Source: Rhizobium sp. NFR03
Lineage (GTDB): Bacteria > Pseudomonadota > Alphaproteobacteria > Rhizobiales > Rhizobiaceae
Length of the DNA: 64,000 nt
Assembly (NCBI RefSeq): GCF_900111275.1
Contig: NZ_FOGR01000001.1
Coordinates: 124,001-188,000, forward strand
Reading direction: 5' to 3'
A model generated the notes under the pieces. That model had not been told where the DNA came from and did no database searches. It saw only the letters and a list, made by a program, of their open reading frames with translations. The position numbers and the translations under genes are program-made. Of this stretch, positions 10,431 through 20,296 are shown piece after piece; the stretch's first letter is position 1, and each line of letters opens with the position of its first letter.

Positions 10431-13037
10431 CTAGCTATCCAGCATCTCGCGCACGGCCACCGCCAGCTGCTTCAGCGAGAACGGCTTCGGCAGGAACCCG
10501 AATTTCGCGTCCGCCGGCAGGTTCCGCGCGAAGGCATCCTCCGCATAGCCGGAAACGAAGATGAACTTGAGATCCGGATAGGTCTTGCGAAGTTCGCGCA
10601 GCAGCGACGGCCCATCCATCTCCGGCATGACCACGTCGGAGACGACGATGTCCACCATGCCGTTCAGCTCTTCCATCACCTCCAGCGCCTCGACGCCGGA
10701 TCCCGCTTCGTAGACCTTGTAGCCGCGTGTTTCCAACATGCGTTTGCCACCCCGGCGCACGGCTTCCTCGTCCTCCACGAGGAGAACGATGGCGCTGTCG
10801 CCGGTAAGATCCGTCGGCTCCTCGGCCTTTGCCGGGATCGACGCTGCCAGCGTCAACGGCTGATCGAGAGCGCCGGGCTCGCCGGAAGCGGGCAGAGGCT
10901 CCTCGATGAAGCGCGGCAGCAGGATGCGGAATGTCGTGCCCTTGCCAACTTCCGATTCCGGATAGATGAAGCCGCCGGACTGCTTGACGATGCCGTAGAC
11001 CATCGACAGGCCGAGGCCCGTGCCCTTGCCGACCTCCTTGGTGGTGAAGAACGGCTCGAAAATCTTGTCGACGATCTCGGGCGCGATGCCGGTGCCCTCG
11101 TCGGTGACCTCGACCGCGACGAAGTCCTCCGCCGGAAGCTCGCGCCGGTTCAGCGCGGCTGCCTCCTCGGCCGGCAGGTTGCGTGTCCGGATCGTGATCG
11201 TGCCGCCGTTCGGCATGGCGTCGCGGGCATTGACCGCAAGGTTGATCAGCACCTGCTCGAACTGTCCGAGATCGGTCCGAACGGGCCAGAGGTCGCGCCC
11301 GTATTCCACCTCCAGCTTCACATGCGTTCCCGTCATGCGATCGACCAGCATCCGCAGGTCGCCGATGACGTCCGTCATGTTCAGCACGGTCGGGCGCATG
11401 GTCTGCTTGCGCGAGAAGGCGAGCAGCTGGCGCACCAGCACGGCGGCCCGGTTCGCGTTTCGCTTGATCTCCATCAGGTCCGCAAAGCTGGCGTCGGAAG
11501 GCCGGGCCGAGAGAAGAAGATGATCCGACGAGAGCAGGATGGCAGTCAACACGTTGTTGAAGTCGTGCGCGATGCCGCCCGCAAGCGTGCCGACAGCGTT
11601 CATCTTCTGCGTCTGCGCCATCTGGGTTTCCAGCGCTTTCTGCTCGGTGATCTCCACGGCGTAGACGATGGCGGCCTCTTCGGGCGCCTGATCGCTCTGG
11701 TCGATCACGGCATTGACGTAGAAGCGGAAGAACCGCTGGTCGTCTGTCGGGTGCGGCAGGTCCAGCGGCGCGATGTCGCTCTGCCTGTCCTTGGCTGCGG
11801 CCAGCGCCTCCTGCAGGCGACCGCGTTCGGATACCCGTGCGACGCTTTCCAGGAGCGCCCCGCGTTCCATGTCATCCTGCGAAACGACGCCCGAGAAGAG
11901 TTTCAGGAACGGCGCATTGGTCCGCAGGATCCGGCCATTGCCGTCCACGGAGGCGATGGCCATCGGCGTATTGTTGAAGAACCGCGTGAAGCGGATGGCC
12001 GCAAGCGAGGCGGAGGGATCGGCTTCCTCGTCCACCGTGCGGGCCAGCACGATGGTCCGGCTCTCGCCAGGCGCGCCATCGCGCGCCGAGGAAACCCGGT
12101 GAACCATGCGCACGGCAAAACTCTGCCCGTTGGCACGACGAAGGTCGAGGTCGAGTGTCTTCGTCTTGCGAAGGCCCGGATCCGCCTGCACCGACTGCAC
12201 CAGCGCCAGCCCCTCGCCGGCAACCAGATCCGCAATCGTCATCGAACCCGGCTGGAACTTGGTGAGATCGAGGCCGAGCCAGTCGGCAAGTGTCGCGTTG
12301 ATATAGAAGATCTCGCCCTTCTTGCCGGCGGAGAAGAAGCCGGCCGGCGCGTGGTCGAGATAGTCGATCGCGTTCTGGAGCTCCTTGAAGAAGCGCTCCT
12401 GATCGTCCCGATCCGCGGTGATGTCGGAAATCTGCCAGATATAGAGCGGGTTGCGGTCGGCATCCTCGAGCGGCAGCACGCGGGCCTTCAGGCGAAACCA
12501 GTGCGCGCCGGAGCCTGCCGAGCCGCCGGCCGGGCGCAACGGCTTCATCAGCCGGAATTCCTCGTGGCCTGCCTTGCCCTCGCGCAGACCGTTCGTCAGG
12601 CGGTAGATCGCCTCCGTGGCCTCGCGGTCACGCGAGAGGATGGTTTCCAGCGACTGCACATCGGTGGCCTTGTCGGCCCCGGTCAGGGCGCCATAAGCCG
12701 CATTGGCATAGACGATGCGGCCTTTGCGGTCGGTGATCAGCGTGCCGTCCGGGTGCCCGTCGAGAAAGGCGCGGGCGAGTTCGTCCGGGCGCGACTGTGG
12801 CATGACCTCGATGAAGCCGATGACGGCGGACACCAGAAAGAAGATGCCGACCATCGCGAGGATGCCGAGAATGCCGAGCACAACCTCGTTGCCGAGCTGG
12901 TTCTTGAAGATCACGAAAGCCGCTGCCGATGCGATCAGCACGATCGCCAGAAGCACGATGCGCAGCACGGTCCCCGGACGCGTTCCCCGATCGACGATCG
13001 GCATGCGATACTCGTCTGCCTGTCGCAGTTTCGTCAT
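10431..13037 (-). CDS. cckA: Cell-cycle hybrid histidine kinase CckA
   Basis: 868 residues. In alphaproteobacteria CckA passes phosphate through ChpT to CtrA and CpdR and so controls the cell cycle. Two TM helices (about 24-44 and 51-73) precede PAS-like domains, a HisKA domain with the H-box [14 protein letters not shown] (His near 490), the N-box [16 protein letters not shown], the G-boxes DEGTGIAPE and [13 protein letters not shown], and a C-terminal receiver ([10 protein letters not shown] with Asp near 800, [16 protein letters not shown]). ATG 13037 has GAGGA 5 bases upstream; ATG 13049 is the alternative. Domain order and the two-TM N-terminus fit CckA rather than another hybrid kinase. 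Confidence 0.93.
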   Translation of the reverse strand: MTKLRQADEYRMPIVDRGTRPGTVLRIVLLAIVLIASAAAFVIFKNQLGNEVVLGILGILAMVGIFFLVSAVIGFIEVMPQSRPDELARAFLDGHPDGTLITDRKGRIVYANAAYGALTGADKATDVQSLETILSRDREATEAIYRLTNGLREGKAGHEEFRLMKPLRPAGGSAGSGAHWFRLKARVLPLEDADRNPLYIWQISDITADRDDQERFFKELQNAIDYLDHAPAGFFSAGKKGEIFYINATLADWLGLDLTKFQPGSMTIADLVAGEGLALVQSVQADPGLRKTKTLDLDLRRANGQSFAVRMVHRVSSARDGAPGESRTIVLARTVDEEADPSASLAAIRFTRFFNNTPMAIASVDGNGRILRTNAPFLKLFSGVVSQDDMERGALLESVARVSERGRLQEALAAAKDRQSDIAPLDLPHPTDDQRFFRFYVNAVIDQSDQAPEEAAIVYAVEITEQKALETQMAQTQKMNAVGTLAGGIAHDFNNVLTAILLSSDHLLLSARPSDASFADLMEIKRNANRAAVLVRQLLAFSRKQTMRPTVLNMTDVIGDLRMLVDRMTGTHVKLEVEYGRDLWPVRTDLGQFEQVLINLAVNARDAMPNGGTITIRTRNLPAEEAAALNRRELPAEDFVAVEVTDEGTGIAPEIVDKIFEPFFTTKEVGKGTGLGLSMVYGIVKQSGGFIYPESEVGKGTTFRILLPRFIEEPLPASGEPGALDQPLTLAASIPAKAEEPTDLTGDSAIVLLVEDEEAVRRGGKRMLETRGYKVYEAGSGVEALEVMEELNGMVDIVVSDVVMPEMDGPSLLRELRKTYPDLKFIFVSGYAEDAFARNLPADAKFGFLPKPFSLKQLAVAVREMLDS

Positions 13038-13049
13038 CAGGGTCCTCAT

Positions 13050-13563
13050 TGCCCCGCCGCCTGGAATGGCCCGGCCCGTCGAAGGGCCGCGCACGCGACG
13101 TCATTGGTCGATTCTCTTTATCAGCCGGCGCCAGTCTGACAAAGCGTTCTCACGGCGTGAAGGGAGCGAATTCACCCCGAATTCACAAGGAATCTCGGTA
13201 TCGTAGCGCCGTTGCGTCATTCGGCACGCGGTGGGCATTCTTCATTGCGGTTCTCTCCCCGTCGATATCCCGGCAAGGTGAAGACTCCTCTTGCAACAGC
13301 GCAATGAAAGAAGTCATGGAGGAGATGTTAAGCACGTGACTGACCTGATCGCGGCGTCTTGGACCCCGGCCGTTTCGATCCGTGTCCGACATTCCGCGCA
13401 TCGGCCCGGTTTTCAGCCCGGCAATCTCTGGACGCGACAGCCTCCCGCCCCATTTATCGGGACAACGCGTTCTCACGGCTTGTTTCCACAAGCAAAAAGA
13501 CGTCAATTCCAGAAAATCGCGGCGCCACGCATGCGCCGTACGTTCCAGACGAGGAGAGCGAAG
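13050..13563. other. Intergenic region between divergent cckA and FliO-like gene
   Basis: About 510 bases that must hold the two divergent promoters. A direct repeat GAATTCAC occurs twice around 13169-13187. No gene with a ribosome binding site or family resemblance was found. A TTAAGCACG half-site at about 13329 has no partner at the CtrA spacing. Confidence 0.5.
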
Positions 13564-14589
13564 ATGTTTGAAGATGTCGTCGGCAATAACGGCGGTCGGT
13601 TCATCATCGCAGCCGTGGCCGTTGCCGCAGGCCTGCTGCTCCTTGTGGCGGTCCTCTGGTTCATGCGCAATCGCGCATCCTCGCCCTTCATTCGCGGCGG
13701 CAAGAATCGCCAGCCTCGGCTTGCGGTCCTCGATGCGGCGGCCGTGGATACCCGCCGCCGGCTCGTGCTCGTGCGCCGTGACGACGTCGAACACCTGATC
13801 ATGATCGGCGGTCCGACCGATATCGTCATCGAGAGCCGGATCGTCGATGGCAAGCCGCGACTGGAGTCGTCGGAAGCGGGACAGACGGCCATAGGAGCGC
13901 CGGCCGCGACACCCCGGATCGCCAGCCAGCCCCCGGCTATGAACCTCGCTGCGCCCGGCCGTCCGGATGCCCTGCCACCTCCTGCCGCCCGCATCACGCA
14001 GGAGCGACGCCCGGAAAGCAGGTCCGATCCGAGAGCGGAGCCAAGATCCGAGCAACGCGTGCCACCGGCACCGGAGGCCCGCCCCACAGCACGCCCCGTC
14101 CAGCCGCCGGTTTCCAATATGGGCCAGGCGCTCTATGGCGACGACGCGATCGCACCTCGCCCGCACCCGGCAACGCGTGTCGGCGCACCCGCGACCGCAC
14201 CGGCGTCACCCACACAACCATCAAAGCCGCAGCCGACCCCGGCGTCCGCCGCTCAGCCGGCGCGAAAGAGCCCCGAGGACATTCTCGATGCTGCCCGCTC
14301 CCGCGTCCTCCCGCAGGTCCCCGCTCCCTCCGCAGCCCAGCCTCAGCCTCCATCCCCGGCGGCCAGATCCGGGCCAACCGGCACCGAAATCGGAAAGCTT
14401 GACGAAGGCCGCGACTTCGAGCGGTTGCTCGACGCCCAGATCTCCGGCGACCTCGGCCGTCTCTCCCCGGAAGCCGCACCACGCGCGCCCTCCATCGAAC
14501 CCGCACGCCAAGCTCCGCGGAACGAGCCGACGCTGGAAGAGGAAATGAACCGGATGCTGAGCGAGATGGGAAACGAACGCAAACCGTAA
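13564..14589 (+). CDS. FliO-like single-pass membrane protein
   Basis: 341 residues. A single TM helix (about 13-36, FIIAAVAVAAGLLLLVAVLW) is followed by a short FliO-type domain (RQPRLAVLDAAAVDTRRRLV, then VRRDDVEHLIMIGGPTDIVI). FliO belongs to the flagellar export apparatus. The rest, from about residue 110 to the end, is Pro/Ala/Arg-rich and probably disordered, with an acidic C-terminal helix (LEEEMNRMLSEMG). ATG 13564 has GAGGAGAG upstream; the long in-frame extension to 13291 is non-coding in character. No other flagellar gene lies nearby, so a flagellar role is doubtful. Confidence 0.8.
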   Translation: MFEDVVGNNGGRFIIAAVAVAAGLLLLVAVLWFMRNRASSPFIRGGKNRQPRLAVLDAAAVDTRRRLVLVRRDDVEHLIMIGGPTDIVIESRIVDGKPRLESSEAGQTAIGAPAATPRIASQPPAMNLAAPGRPDALPPPAARITQERRPESRSDPRAEPRSEQRVPPAPEARPTARPVQPPVSNMGQALYGDDAIAPRPHPATRVGAPATAPASPTQPSKPQPTPASAAQPARKSPEDILDAARSRVLPQVPAPSAAQPQPPSPAARSGPTGTEIGKLDEGRDFERLLDAQISGDLGRLSPEAAPRAPSIEPARQAPRNEPTLEEEMNRMLSEMGNERKP

Positions 14590-14773
14590 AGTGACGGCAG
14601 AGGCGACGGGCGCCCGTGATGTCCGGCATGCCGATAGACATCGGCTGATGCCGCGCAGGCAGTCGATAGATAGAGGGGAACGAGAGCCCCGCTACTGAAT
14701 GCTCCATACGCAAAATGGCCGCCAGAGGCGACCATTCATAGGCTAGCGAACGTAAGCGGGACGGCGCGGGCCG

Positions 14774-15193
14774 TCACTCGTCGCGATACACCTTCTCGCG
14801 ACGCTCGTGGCGTTCCTGTGCTTCTATCGACAGGGTAGCAATGGGACGGGCGTCGAGGCGGCGCAGGCCGATCGGCTCCCCGGTTTCCTCGCAATAGCCG
14901 TAGGTGCCTTCATCGATCCGCTGCAGGGCCGCGTCGATCTTGGAAATCAGTTTGCGCTGGCGATCGCGTGCCCGAAGCTCGATGGCGCGATCGGTCTCCG
15001 ATGAAGCACGGTCGGCGAGATCGGGGTGGTTGGCGCTCTCTTCGGCGAGATGGCCAAGTGTTTCACGCGCTTCCCGGAGAATATCGTTCTTCCAGGCATT
15101 CAACTTGGCTCTAAAATAAGCCCGTTGATGGGAGTTCATGAATTCATCGTCTTCGGAAAGAACGAAGGTACCAAGATCGATCTTCTCACTCAA
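14774..15193 (-). CDS. dksA: DksA/TraR-family protein with degenerate zinc finger
   Basis: 139 residues. DksA enters the RNA polymerase secondary channel and, with ppGpp, resets rRNA and amino-acid promoters. The coiled-coil part (AYFRAKLNAWKNDILREARE; DRAIELRARDRQRKLISKID) and the C-terminal EGTYGYCEETGEPIGLRRLD match the family. Only one of the four zinc cysteines remains, Cys in GYCEE, so zinc binding in the usual manner is not possible. The start is a TTG at 15193 (reads MSEKIDLG), with AGGAG 8 bases upstream; the longer in-frame extension is not supported. Rhizobial DksA proteins with reduced cysteines are known to me only by general recollection. Confidence 0.93.
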   Translation of the reverse strand: MSEKIDLGTFVLSEDDEFMNSHQRAYFRAKLNAWKNDILREARETLGHLAEESANHPDLADRASSETDRAIELRARDRQRKLISKIDAALQRIDEGTYGYCEETGEPIGLRRLDARPIATLSIEAQERHERREKVYRDE

Positions 15194-15541
15194 CGCGGCT
15201 CTCCTGAAGAACATCTCATGCGGCGGGTCTATAGACCTATGAAGATTGTGTTTCAAGTCTCCGCGCACGCCGTATGCATATTTCAGACTGCTCGAAAACG
15301 AAGCTAACGGCCTCATATTTCACCAGAATTACAAGAGCATGACAGGAGACCCACGGTCCGATAGCGGACGCCTCGTGCACGACCACAGGTTCGTCCCGCT
15401 TTGCGATGCAATCCGGCCGAAAAAAGAGGCAGTCTTTTTTCGGTTCGCCATCGCCGCAACCGCGCGGCCTTCGACGGGTGCTTGATCTTTGCCCACGGCC
15501 GGGAGACAAGGTCTGATCACAGTCGTCCGGTGGCGTCCCCC
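15194..15541. other. Intergenic region between divergent dksA and sixA, with an inverted repeat
   Basis: 348 bases between divergent genes. It contains a perfect 11-bp inverted repeat at 15417-15443 (CCGAAAAAAGA, 5-base loop, TCTTTTTTCGG), which reads the same from either strand. No gene is visible. Confidence 0.55.
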
Positions 15542-16057
15542 ATGTCTTCCGTAATTTCCCAGCCAGCTTTGTTCCTTGTCCGACATGCCCGCGCCGGCGG
15601 CCCGAGGGCTGGAGAACGGGATTTCGATCGCACGCTCGATGAAATGGGCCGGTCGGATGCGGCCCGCATGGCCGAAGCTGTGCAGAAACGGGGCTGGACG
15701 CTCGGCGATATCGCCTGTTCGACGGCGCGTCGCTGCCGCCAGACGGCGGATATTCTTCTCGGCGCCATCCCATCCGCGTCGATCTCGTTCGAGGAGCCGT
15801 TATATGACGGTGCGCTCGAGGCCTATCTCGCTGTCCTCGACGACATCAGGACGAGAGCCGGCAATAGTACGCCCTTGACGCTCATTGGTCATAATCCCGT
15901 TCTGGAGCATCTCGCCTGGGAGTGCCTCGGCTCGACAGCGGCCACGCGGGCTTTGCCCGCAGGCTTCCTGCCCGGCATGGTCGTCGCCATCGCCCGCAGG
16001 CCGGAAACCGCGCCGGGCGAACTCCCAGGCCGGCTGGTCGAGGTCCTAGCCCCCTAA
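15542..16057 (+). CDS. sixA: SixA-type phosphohistidine phosphatase
   Basis: 171 residues of the histidine phosphatase (phosphoglycerate mutase-like) superfamily. The catalytic motif is LVRHARAG near residues 12-19, in the RHA form typical of SixA. The second His is in LIGHNPVLE near residue 118, and STARRCRQTADIL carries the phosphate-pocket arginine. SixA proteins remove phosphate from HPt-type phosphohistidines, which is suggestive with CckA and an orphan HPt protein nearby. ATG 15542 is chosen because the family starts there; the ribosome binding site is weak. Confidence 0.88.
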   Translation: MSSVISQPALFLVRHARAGGPRAGERDFDRTLDEMGRSDAARMAEAVQKRGWTLGDIACSTARRCRQTADILLGAIPSASISFEEPLYDGALEAYLAVLDDIRTRAGNSTPLTLIGHNPVLEHLAWECLGSTAATRALPAGFLPGMVVAIARRPETAPGELPGRLVEVLAP

Positions 16058-16191
16058 ACGCCCATCCCGAAGCGCGCTTTCCGCACCACGTTCAACGTCC
16101 GCGCCTTCCCCCCACGCGCGCGGCTCCCTATATCGCGTGCGGGCCGTTCGGTCCGGATGTCTCCTGATGTTACGAAGGGAAGCCCAGTCGC

Positions 16192-17661
16192 GTGTCTTTT
16201 CTCACCCGCATGTCCGACGATGCGAAAATCGCTCTGGATACCCTGACGGATCGCGCCGCAGGGCTCGTCAATCCGTCCGTTCGCCTCGGTGTCACAGGCC
16301 TGTCGCGCGCGGGCAAGACGGTCTTCATCTCCTCCCTCGTCCATAACTTGCTGAATGGCGGCCGCCTGCCGGTGTTCGAGCCCGTGCGCTCGGGCCGCGT
16401 GTCGAAGATCCGGCTGGAACCGCAACCGGATGACGCCGTGCCGCGGTTTCAGTACGAGGATCACATCACGGCGCTGGTGCGCGATCGCATCTGGCCCGAT
16501 TCGACACGGGCCATCTCGCAACTCCGCATCACGCTCGACTATGAAAGCGCCAGCGGCTGGAACCGCATGTTTTCGCCCGGCCGCCTGTCGATCGACATCG
16601 TCGACTACCCCGGTGAATGGCTGCTCGACCTGCCGCTTCTCTCGCAGGATTATCGCACCTTCAGCGCCGCCACCGTCGCCCGGGCGCGCAGCGGCATTCG
16701 CCGCGAACTCTCTGCCGAATGGCTTGCGCTCTGCGAAACGGCGCCGCCGCAGGCAGAAGCGGACGAGGGGCGCACCCGCGCGCTGGCCGAGGCCTTCACC
16801 CGTTATCTCCGCGCCTGCCGCACGGACGAGCGTTCGCTCTCCACCCTGCCCCCGGGCCGCTTCCTGATGCCGGGTGATCTCGAAGGGTCGCCGGCACTGA
16901 CCTTCGCACCCCTGCCGGATCTGCCCGATGGCCGCCCCGCTTCCGGTTCGCTGCATGCGATGATGGAGCGCCGCTACGAGGCCTACAAGACGCATGTGGT
17001 CAAACCGTTCTTCCGGGAGCACTTCGCCCGCCTCGACCGCCAGATCGTGCTGGTGGATGCGCTGCAGGCTATCAACCGGGGTCCCGAAGCGCTGCTCGAT
17101 CTCGAAAGCGCGCTGGCGGACGTCATGGGCTGCTTCCAACCGGGCACGAACTCGTTCCTGTCGTCCTTCCTCACCCGCCGCATCGACAAGGTGCTGATCG
17201 CCGCGACAAAGGCCGACCATCTGCATCACGAAAGCCACGACCGGCTGGAGCGGATCACAGCCCGTATCGTCTCGCGCGCCATGGACCGCATCGGCGGAAG
17301 CGGCGCCGGCGTAGAGGTCATGGCGCTCGCCTCGGTTCGTGCCACCCGCGAGGCGACCGTCAACCATGACGGCCATCCGCTACCGGTCATCGTGGGAACG
17401 CCGATTGCCGGCGAGCGCATCAATGGCGAACTTTTCGACGGCGAGCGCAAGACGGCGATCTTTCCCGGCGACCTGCCACGCGACCCCGACAGCCTTTTCC
17501 GCCAGACCGATGAAGAGCCCGGCCATCACGAGCCGGAGGTAAATTTCGTCCGCTTCCGTCCGCCGCACATCGAGGAGACGGGGGGCGGGCTGAAGCTGTC
17601 CGTTCCGCATATCCGGCTCGACCGGGCCATGCAGTTCCTGTTCGGAGACCGCCTCGCATGA
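16192..17661 (+). CDS. ycjX: YcjX-like P-loop GTPase/ATPase (DUF463)
   Basis: 489 residues. A Walker A motif GLSRAGKTVF lies near residues 41-50, a D-x-x-G-type switch is in IVDYPGEWLLDLPLL near residue 140, and VLIAATKADHLHHES looks like the TKAD guanine-specificity motif. YcjX is a stress-associated nucleotide-binding protein found with YcjF; its cellular job is not settled. The start is GTG 16192, with AAGGGA upstream at a long spacing. The next gene, ycjF, overlaps by ATGA, so the two are translationally coupled. Confidence 0.92.
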   Translation: MSFLTRMSDDAKIALDTLTDRAAGLVNPSVRLGVTGLSRAGKTVFISSLVHNLLNGGRLPVFEPVRSGRVSKIRLEPQPDDAVPRFQYEDHITALVRDRIWPDSTRAISQLRITLDYESASGWNRMFSPGRLSIDIVDYPGEWLLDLPLLSQDYRTFSAATVARARSGIRRELSAEWLALCETAPPQAEADEGRTRALAEAFTRYLRACRTDERSLSTLPPGRFLMPGDLEGSPALTFAPLPDLPDGRPASGSLHAMMERRYEAYKTHVVKPFFREHFARLDRQIVLVDALQAINRGPEALLDLESALADVMGCFQPGTNSFLSSFLTRRIDKVLIAATKADHLHHESHDRLERITARIVSRAMDRIGGSGAGVEVMALASVRATREATVNHDGHPLPVIVGTPIAGERINGELFDGERKTAIFPGDLPRDPDSLFRQTDEEPGHHEPEVNFVRFRPPHIEETGGGLKLSVPHIRLDRAMQFLFGDRLA

Positions 17662-18713
17662 GCGACCTTCCACGCCGCCCCGCCGCCTTCACCGTCGAAG
17701 GCGATCAACCGCCGCAGGCCGAAACCCGCCGGGCACCGGCAAGCTTCGGCGATGGCGTCGTCCTGACGCCGGACGCGGAAGACCCCTTTGCGGAAACGAC
17801 GCTCGCCACGCCCGTGGTCTCCGCGCTGGAGGAGCGCCGTCCCCGGCGGCGGTTCTCGCTGGCGAAACTCGCGCTCGGTGCGCTCGGCGTCCTCGTCTCG
17901 CTCGCCCTCGGCCTCTGGATCGACAGCCTTGTGCGCGATCTCTTCACCCGCAACGATGCGCTCGGCTATGTCGCGATAGCCGCCGCAGCCATCGTCGTGT
18001 TCGCGGTGCTTGGCATCGTTGCGCGTGAAGTCCTCGGGCTGATGCGGCTGAATGCCGTCCAGGCGCTGAAGGACGAGGTAACGGCCGCTTTTGCGGCACC
18101 CGGCAATACGGTCGCCCGCAAGACCATGAACGACCTCGTCCAGCATCTCGCGGCGCGTCCCGAGACAGCGCGCGGTCGCGAACGGCTGAAAGCGACGGAG
18201 GGCGAGATCATCGACGGTCCCCACCTCATCGACCTCACCGAGCGCGAACTCCTGACGCCGCTCGACCGGGAAGCGCGCGCCCTCATCCTCAACGCGTCGA
18301 AACGCGTTTCCATCGTCACGGCCGTCAGCCCGCGCGCGCTGGTCGATCTCGGGTATGTCGTGTTCGAATCGGCCCGGCTCATCCGCGCCATGGCGGATCT
18401 CTATGGCGGGCGTCCGGGCACGCTCGGCCTCTTCCGCCTCATCCGCGATGTGCTCGCCCACCTCGCCGTCACCGGCTCCATTGCCGTCGGTGACAGCCTC
18501 GTCCAGCAGGTGCTCGGCCACGGCATCGCATCGAAGCTTTCTGCCCGCCTCGGCGAAGGCGTCGTCAACGGCCTCATGACTGCCCGTATCGGCATCGCCG
18601 CCATGGACCTCTGCCGACCCATGCCCTTCCGCGCCCTCAAGCGCCCCGGAATCGGCGACTTCATCGGCGATATCGCCCCCGGCCAGAGGCGGGCATCAAC
18701 GGACGATGTCTAG
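17658..18713 (+). CDS. ycjF: YcjF-like inner-membrane protein (DUF697)
   Basis: 351 residues. After a polar N-terminus of about 70 residues come two TM helices (FSLAKLALGALGVLVSLALG and YVAIAAAAIVVFAVLGIVAR), then a cytoplasmic helical region with the DUF697-type segment containing VSPRALVDLGYVVFESARLI. YcjF accompanies YcjX in many proteobacteria, here with overlapping ATGA, which supports a joint function at the inner membrane. The function remains unknown. Confidence 0.92.
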   Translation: MSDLPRRPAAFTVEGDQPPQAETRRAPASFGDGVVLTPDAEDPFAETTLATPVVSALEERRPRRRFSLAKLALGALGVLVSLALGLWIDSLVRDLFTRNDALGYVAIAAAAIVVFAVLGIVAREVLGLMRLNAVQALKDEVTAAFAAPGNTVARKTMNDLVQHLAARPETARGRERLKATEGEIIDGPHLIDLTERELLTPLDREARALILNASKRVSIVTAVSPRALVDLGYVVFESARLIRAMADLYGGRPGTLGLFRLIRDVLAHLAVTGSIAVGDSLVQQVLGHGIASKLSARLGEGVVNGLMTARIGIAAMDLCRPMPFRALKRPGIGDFIGDIAPGQRRASTDDV

Positions 18714-19109
18714 CGGCCGCCCAGACCGGCCGCCCAGATCGGCGGAGCGCTCAGATCCCGCCATACCAGTCATAGCCGACATCCTCCCGGAAACCGCCCT
18801 TGCCCCCGCAACGGCCCACATCCCGTGCGTCAGCCGCGTCAGCAAACCGTGGCGATGGATCAGACGGCCTCCGCCCGCGTGTCCCGCGCCGGCAATGTTG
18901 GATGCGATCTCCTCCGAGATGCGTCATCGATGGTCTCACCGGCCCGACTCGTCTTCAGGAATGCCGCGAACCGAAAGCGTTGCAAATCTGCAGCGATCTG
19001 GCAGATCGTGCCGGTTTGCGAGCACGGACAGACCAACTGAAACGCTCCATTAACCATTCAAGTGCCAATGTCACCTCACGTTCTCGACACCGACCCTCAA
19101 GGATCGCTC
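18714..19109. other. Intergenic region, ycjF to secreted-protein gene
   Basis: 396 bases. A 12-base direct repeat CGGCCGCCCAGA occurs at 18714-18725 and 18727-18738. No gene, tRNA or terminator is convincing. Confidence 0.45.
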
Positions 19110-19667
19110 ATGTTCTCGCGCCCTTCTTTGATCGCGCGTGGCCCTGCCGCATGCATGGCCGCACTCACGCTGGCGGCAATCGCCGTCGCCCCTGCCCCGG
19201 CGCTGGCCGAAAGCCGCGACAAGGCCTTCTTCGAACAGGTCGGGGGCCAGTGGAAAGGTCCCGGCGAAATCGTCGCGGGCAAATACAAGGGCACGAAGTT
19301 CACCTGCGACCTCACCGGCGAACCGACGGAAGAGGCTGGCATCAAGCTCGACGGCTTCTGCCGGGTCGGCGTCTTCAAGCAGCCGATGTCGGCCGTCATC
19401 AGCCAGAAGGGCAACAGCTACTCCGGCAAGTTCCTTGACGGCGCGGAGGGCAAGGGCCTCGATATCGTCTCGGGGAATGTCTCCAAGGACAAGATCGTCG
19501 TCGGCATCAATCGCAAGAAGCTGAACGGCGCGATGATCGCCCGCATGTCGGATCCGTCGCTGCTCAACATCACGATCTCTGTGAAGGTCGAGGAAACCAT
19601 GGTCCCCGTCATCGGCGTCGCGCTCACGCGCCAGACCGATCAGATGGCCGTTGGCTCCATTCGCTAG
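19110..19667 (+). CDS. Hypothetical secreted protein
   Basis: 185 residues. The start at ATG 19110 has AAGGA 6 bases upstream and gives a signal peptide (MFSRPSLIARG, hydrophobic core, cleavage after APALA). The mature protein is about 155 residues, with a conserved-looking beta-rich pattern (QVGGQWKGPGEIVAGKYKG; FTCDLTGEPTEEAGIKLDG; FCRVGVFKQPMSAVISQKG). Two cysteines could form a disulfide. I do not recognise a named family. Probably periplasmic; function unknown. Confidence 0.8.
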   Translation: MFSRPSLIARGPAACMAALTLAAIAVAPAPALAESRDKAFFEQVGGQWKGPGEIVAGKYKGTKFTCDLTGEPTEEAGIKLDGFCRVGVFKQPMSAVISQKGNSYSGKFLDGAEGKGLDIVSGNVSKDKIVVGINRKKLNGAMIARMSDPSLLNITISVKVEETMVPVIGVALTRQTDQMAVGSIR

Positions 19668-19756
19668 ACGATTCTCCGCCGAGGCGTCGCAGACTGCGCG
19701 AGAACTGAGATCTCATCGGACAGGTTCGCCCGAGCGCCCTGCTCCATCCATCCGGA

Positions 19757-20296
19757 TCAGCGGATGGCAGCGCGGTCGTGCCACCAGTCTTCCCGTCCAT
19801 CGACGGTCTCGATTCCCGCCGCGTCGGCCGTTTGTGCCCATTGTGCGATACTGCGACCTGCCAGCAGATGGTCGGGAAGGATTTCGGCCAGCGGCAGCAG
19901 GACGAAGCCACGCTCGGTCATGCGCGGATGCGGCAGCGTGAGGTCCGGCGTTTCCATCTTGATCGCATCATAGGTCAGCACGTCGAGGTCGATCGTTCGC
20001 GGCCCCCAGCGCTCCAGCCGCAGCCGCTTCATTGCCTTTTCCACGTCGAGGCATGCCTCGAGAAGCGCCAGGGGTTCCAGCGACGTGCGCAAGACCGCGC
20101 AGGCGTTGAAGAACCAGTCCTGATCGGTCTTGCCCCAGGGAGGCGTGCGGTAGAGGCTGGAAACGGCCGCGACCGTCACGTCGGGATGCGCCTCGAGCCG
20201 CGCCAGCGCTTCGGCGATCGCCGCCGCGGCATCGCCGATATTACCGCCGAGCCCGATAGCCGCCTGATGCCATACGCCGTCCTCGATCATGCTCAT
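19757..20296 (-). CDS. folK: 6-hydroxymethyl-7,8-dihydropterin pyrophosphokinase
   Basis: 179 residues. FolK uses ATP to pyrophosphorylate hydroxymethyldihydropterin, the step just before FolP in folate synthesis. Motifs include AIGLGGNIGD at the N-terminus, SSLYRTPPWGKTDQDWFFNA, the catalytic RWGPRTIDLDVLTYD and LPHPRMTERGFVLLPLAEI. ATG 20296 overlaps the folB stop as ATGA, so the pair is translationally coupled. It is the last gene of the leftward folP-folB-folK operon. Confidence 0.96.
   Translation of the reverse strand: MSMIEDGVWHQAAIGLGGNIGDAAAAIAEALARLEAHPDVTVAAVSSLYRTPPWGKTDQDWFFNACAVLRTSLEPLALLEACLDVEKAMKRLRLERWGPRTIDLDVLTYDAIKMETPDLTLPHPRMTERGFVLLPLAEILPDHLLAGRSIAQWAQTADAAGIETVDGREDWWHDRAAIR

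Noticed and set aside
11322-13139. 605-codon frame opposite cckA
   Set aside because: Antisense shadow of a clear histidine kinase, with an Arg/His-rich composition typical of frame shadows.
18751-18939. 62-codon minus-strand frame ending in a plausible-looking GYDWYGGI
   Set aside because: No ribosome binding site at any start, no recognised domain and high Arg/Gly content; kept out for lack of support.
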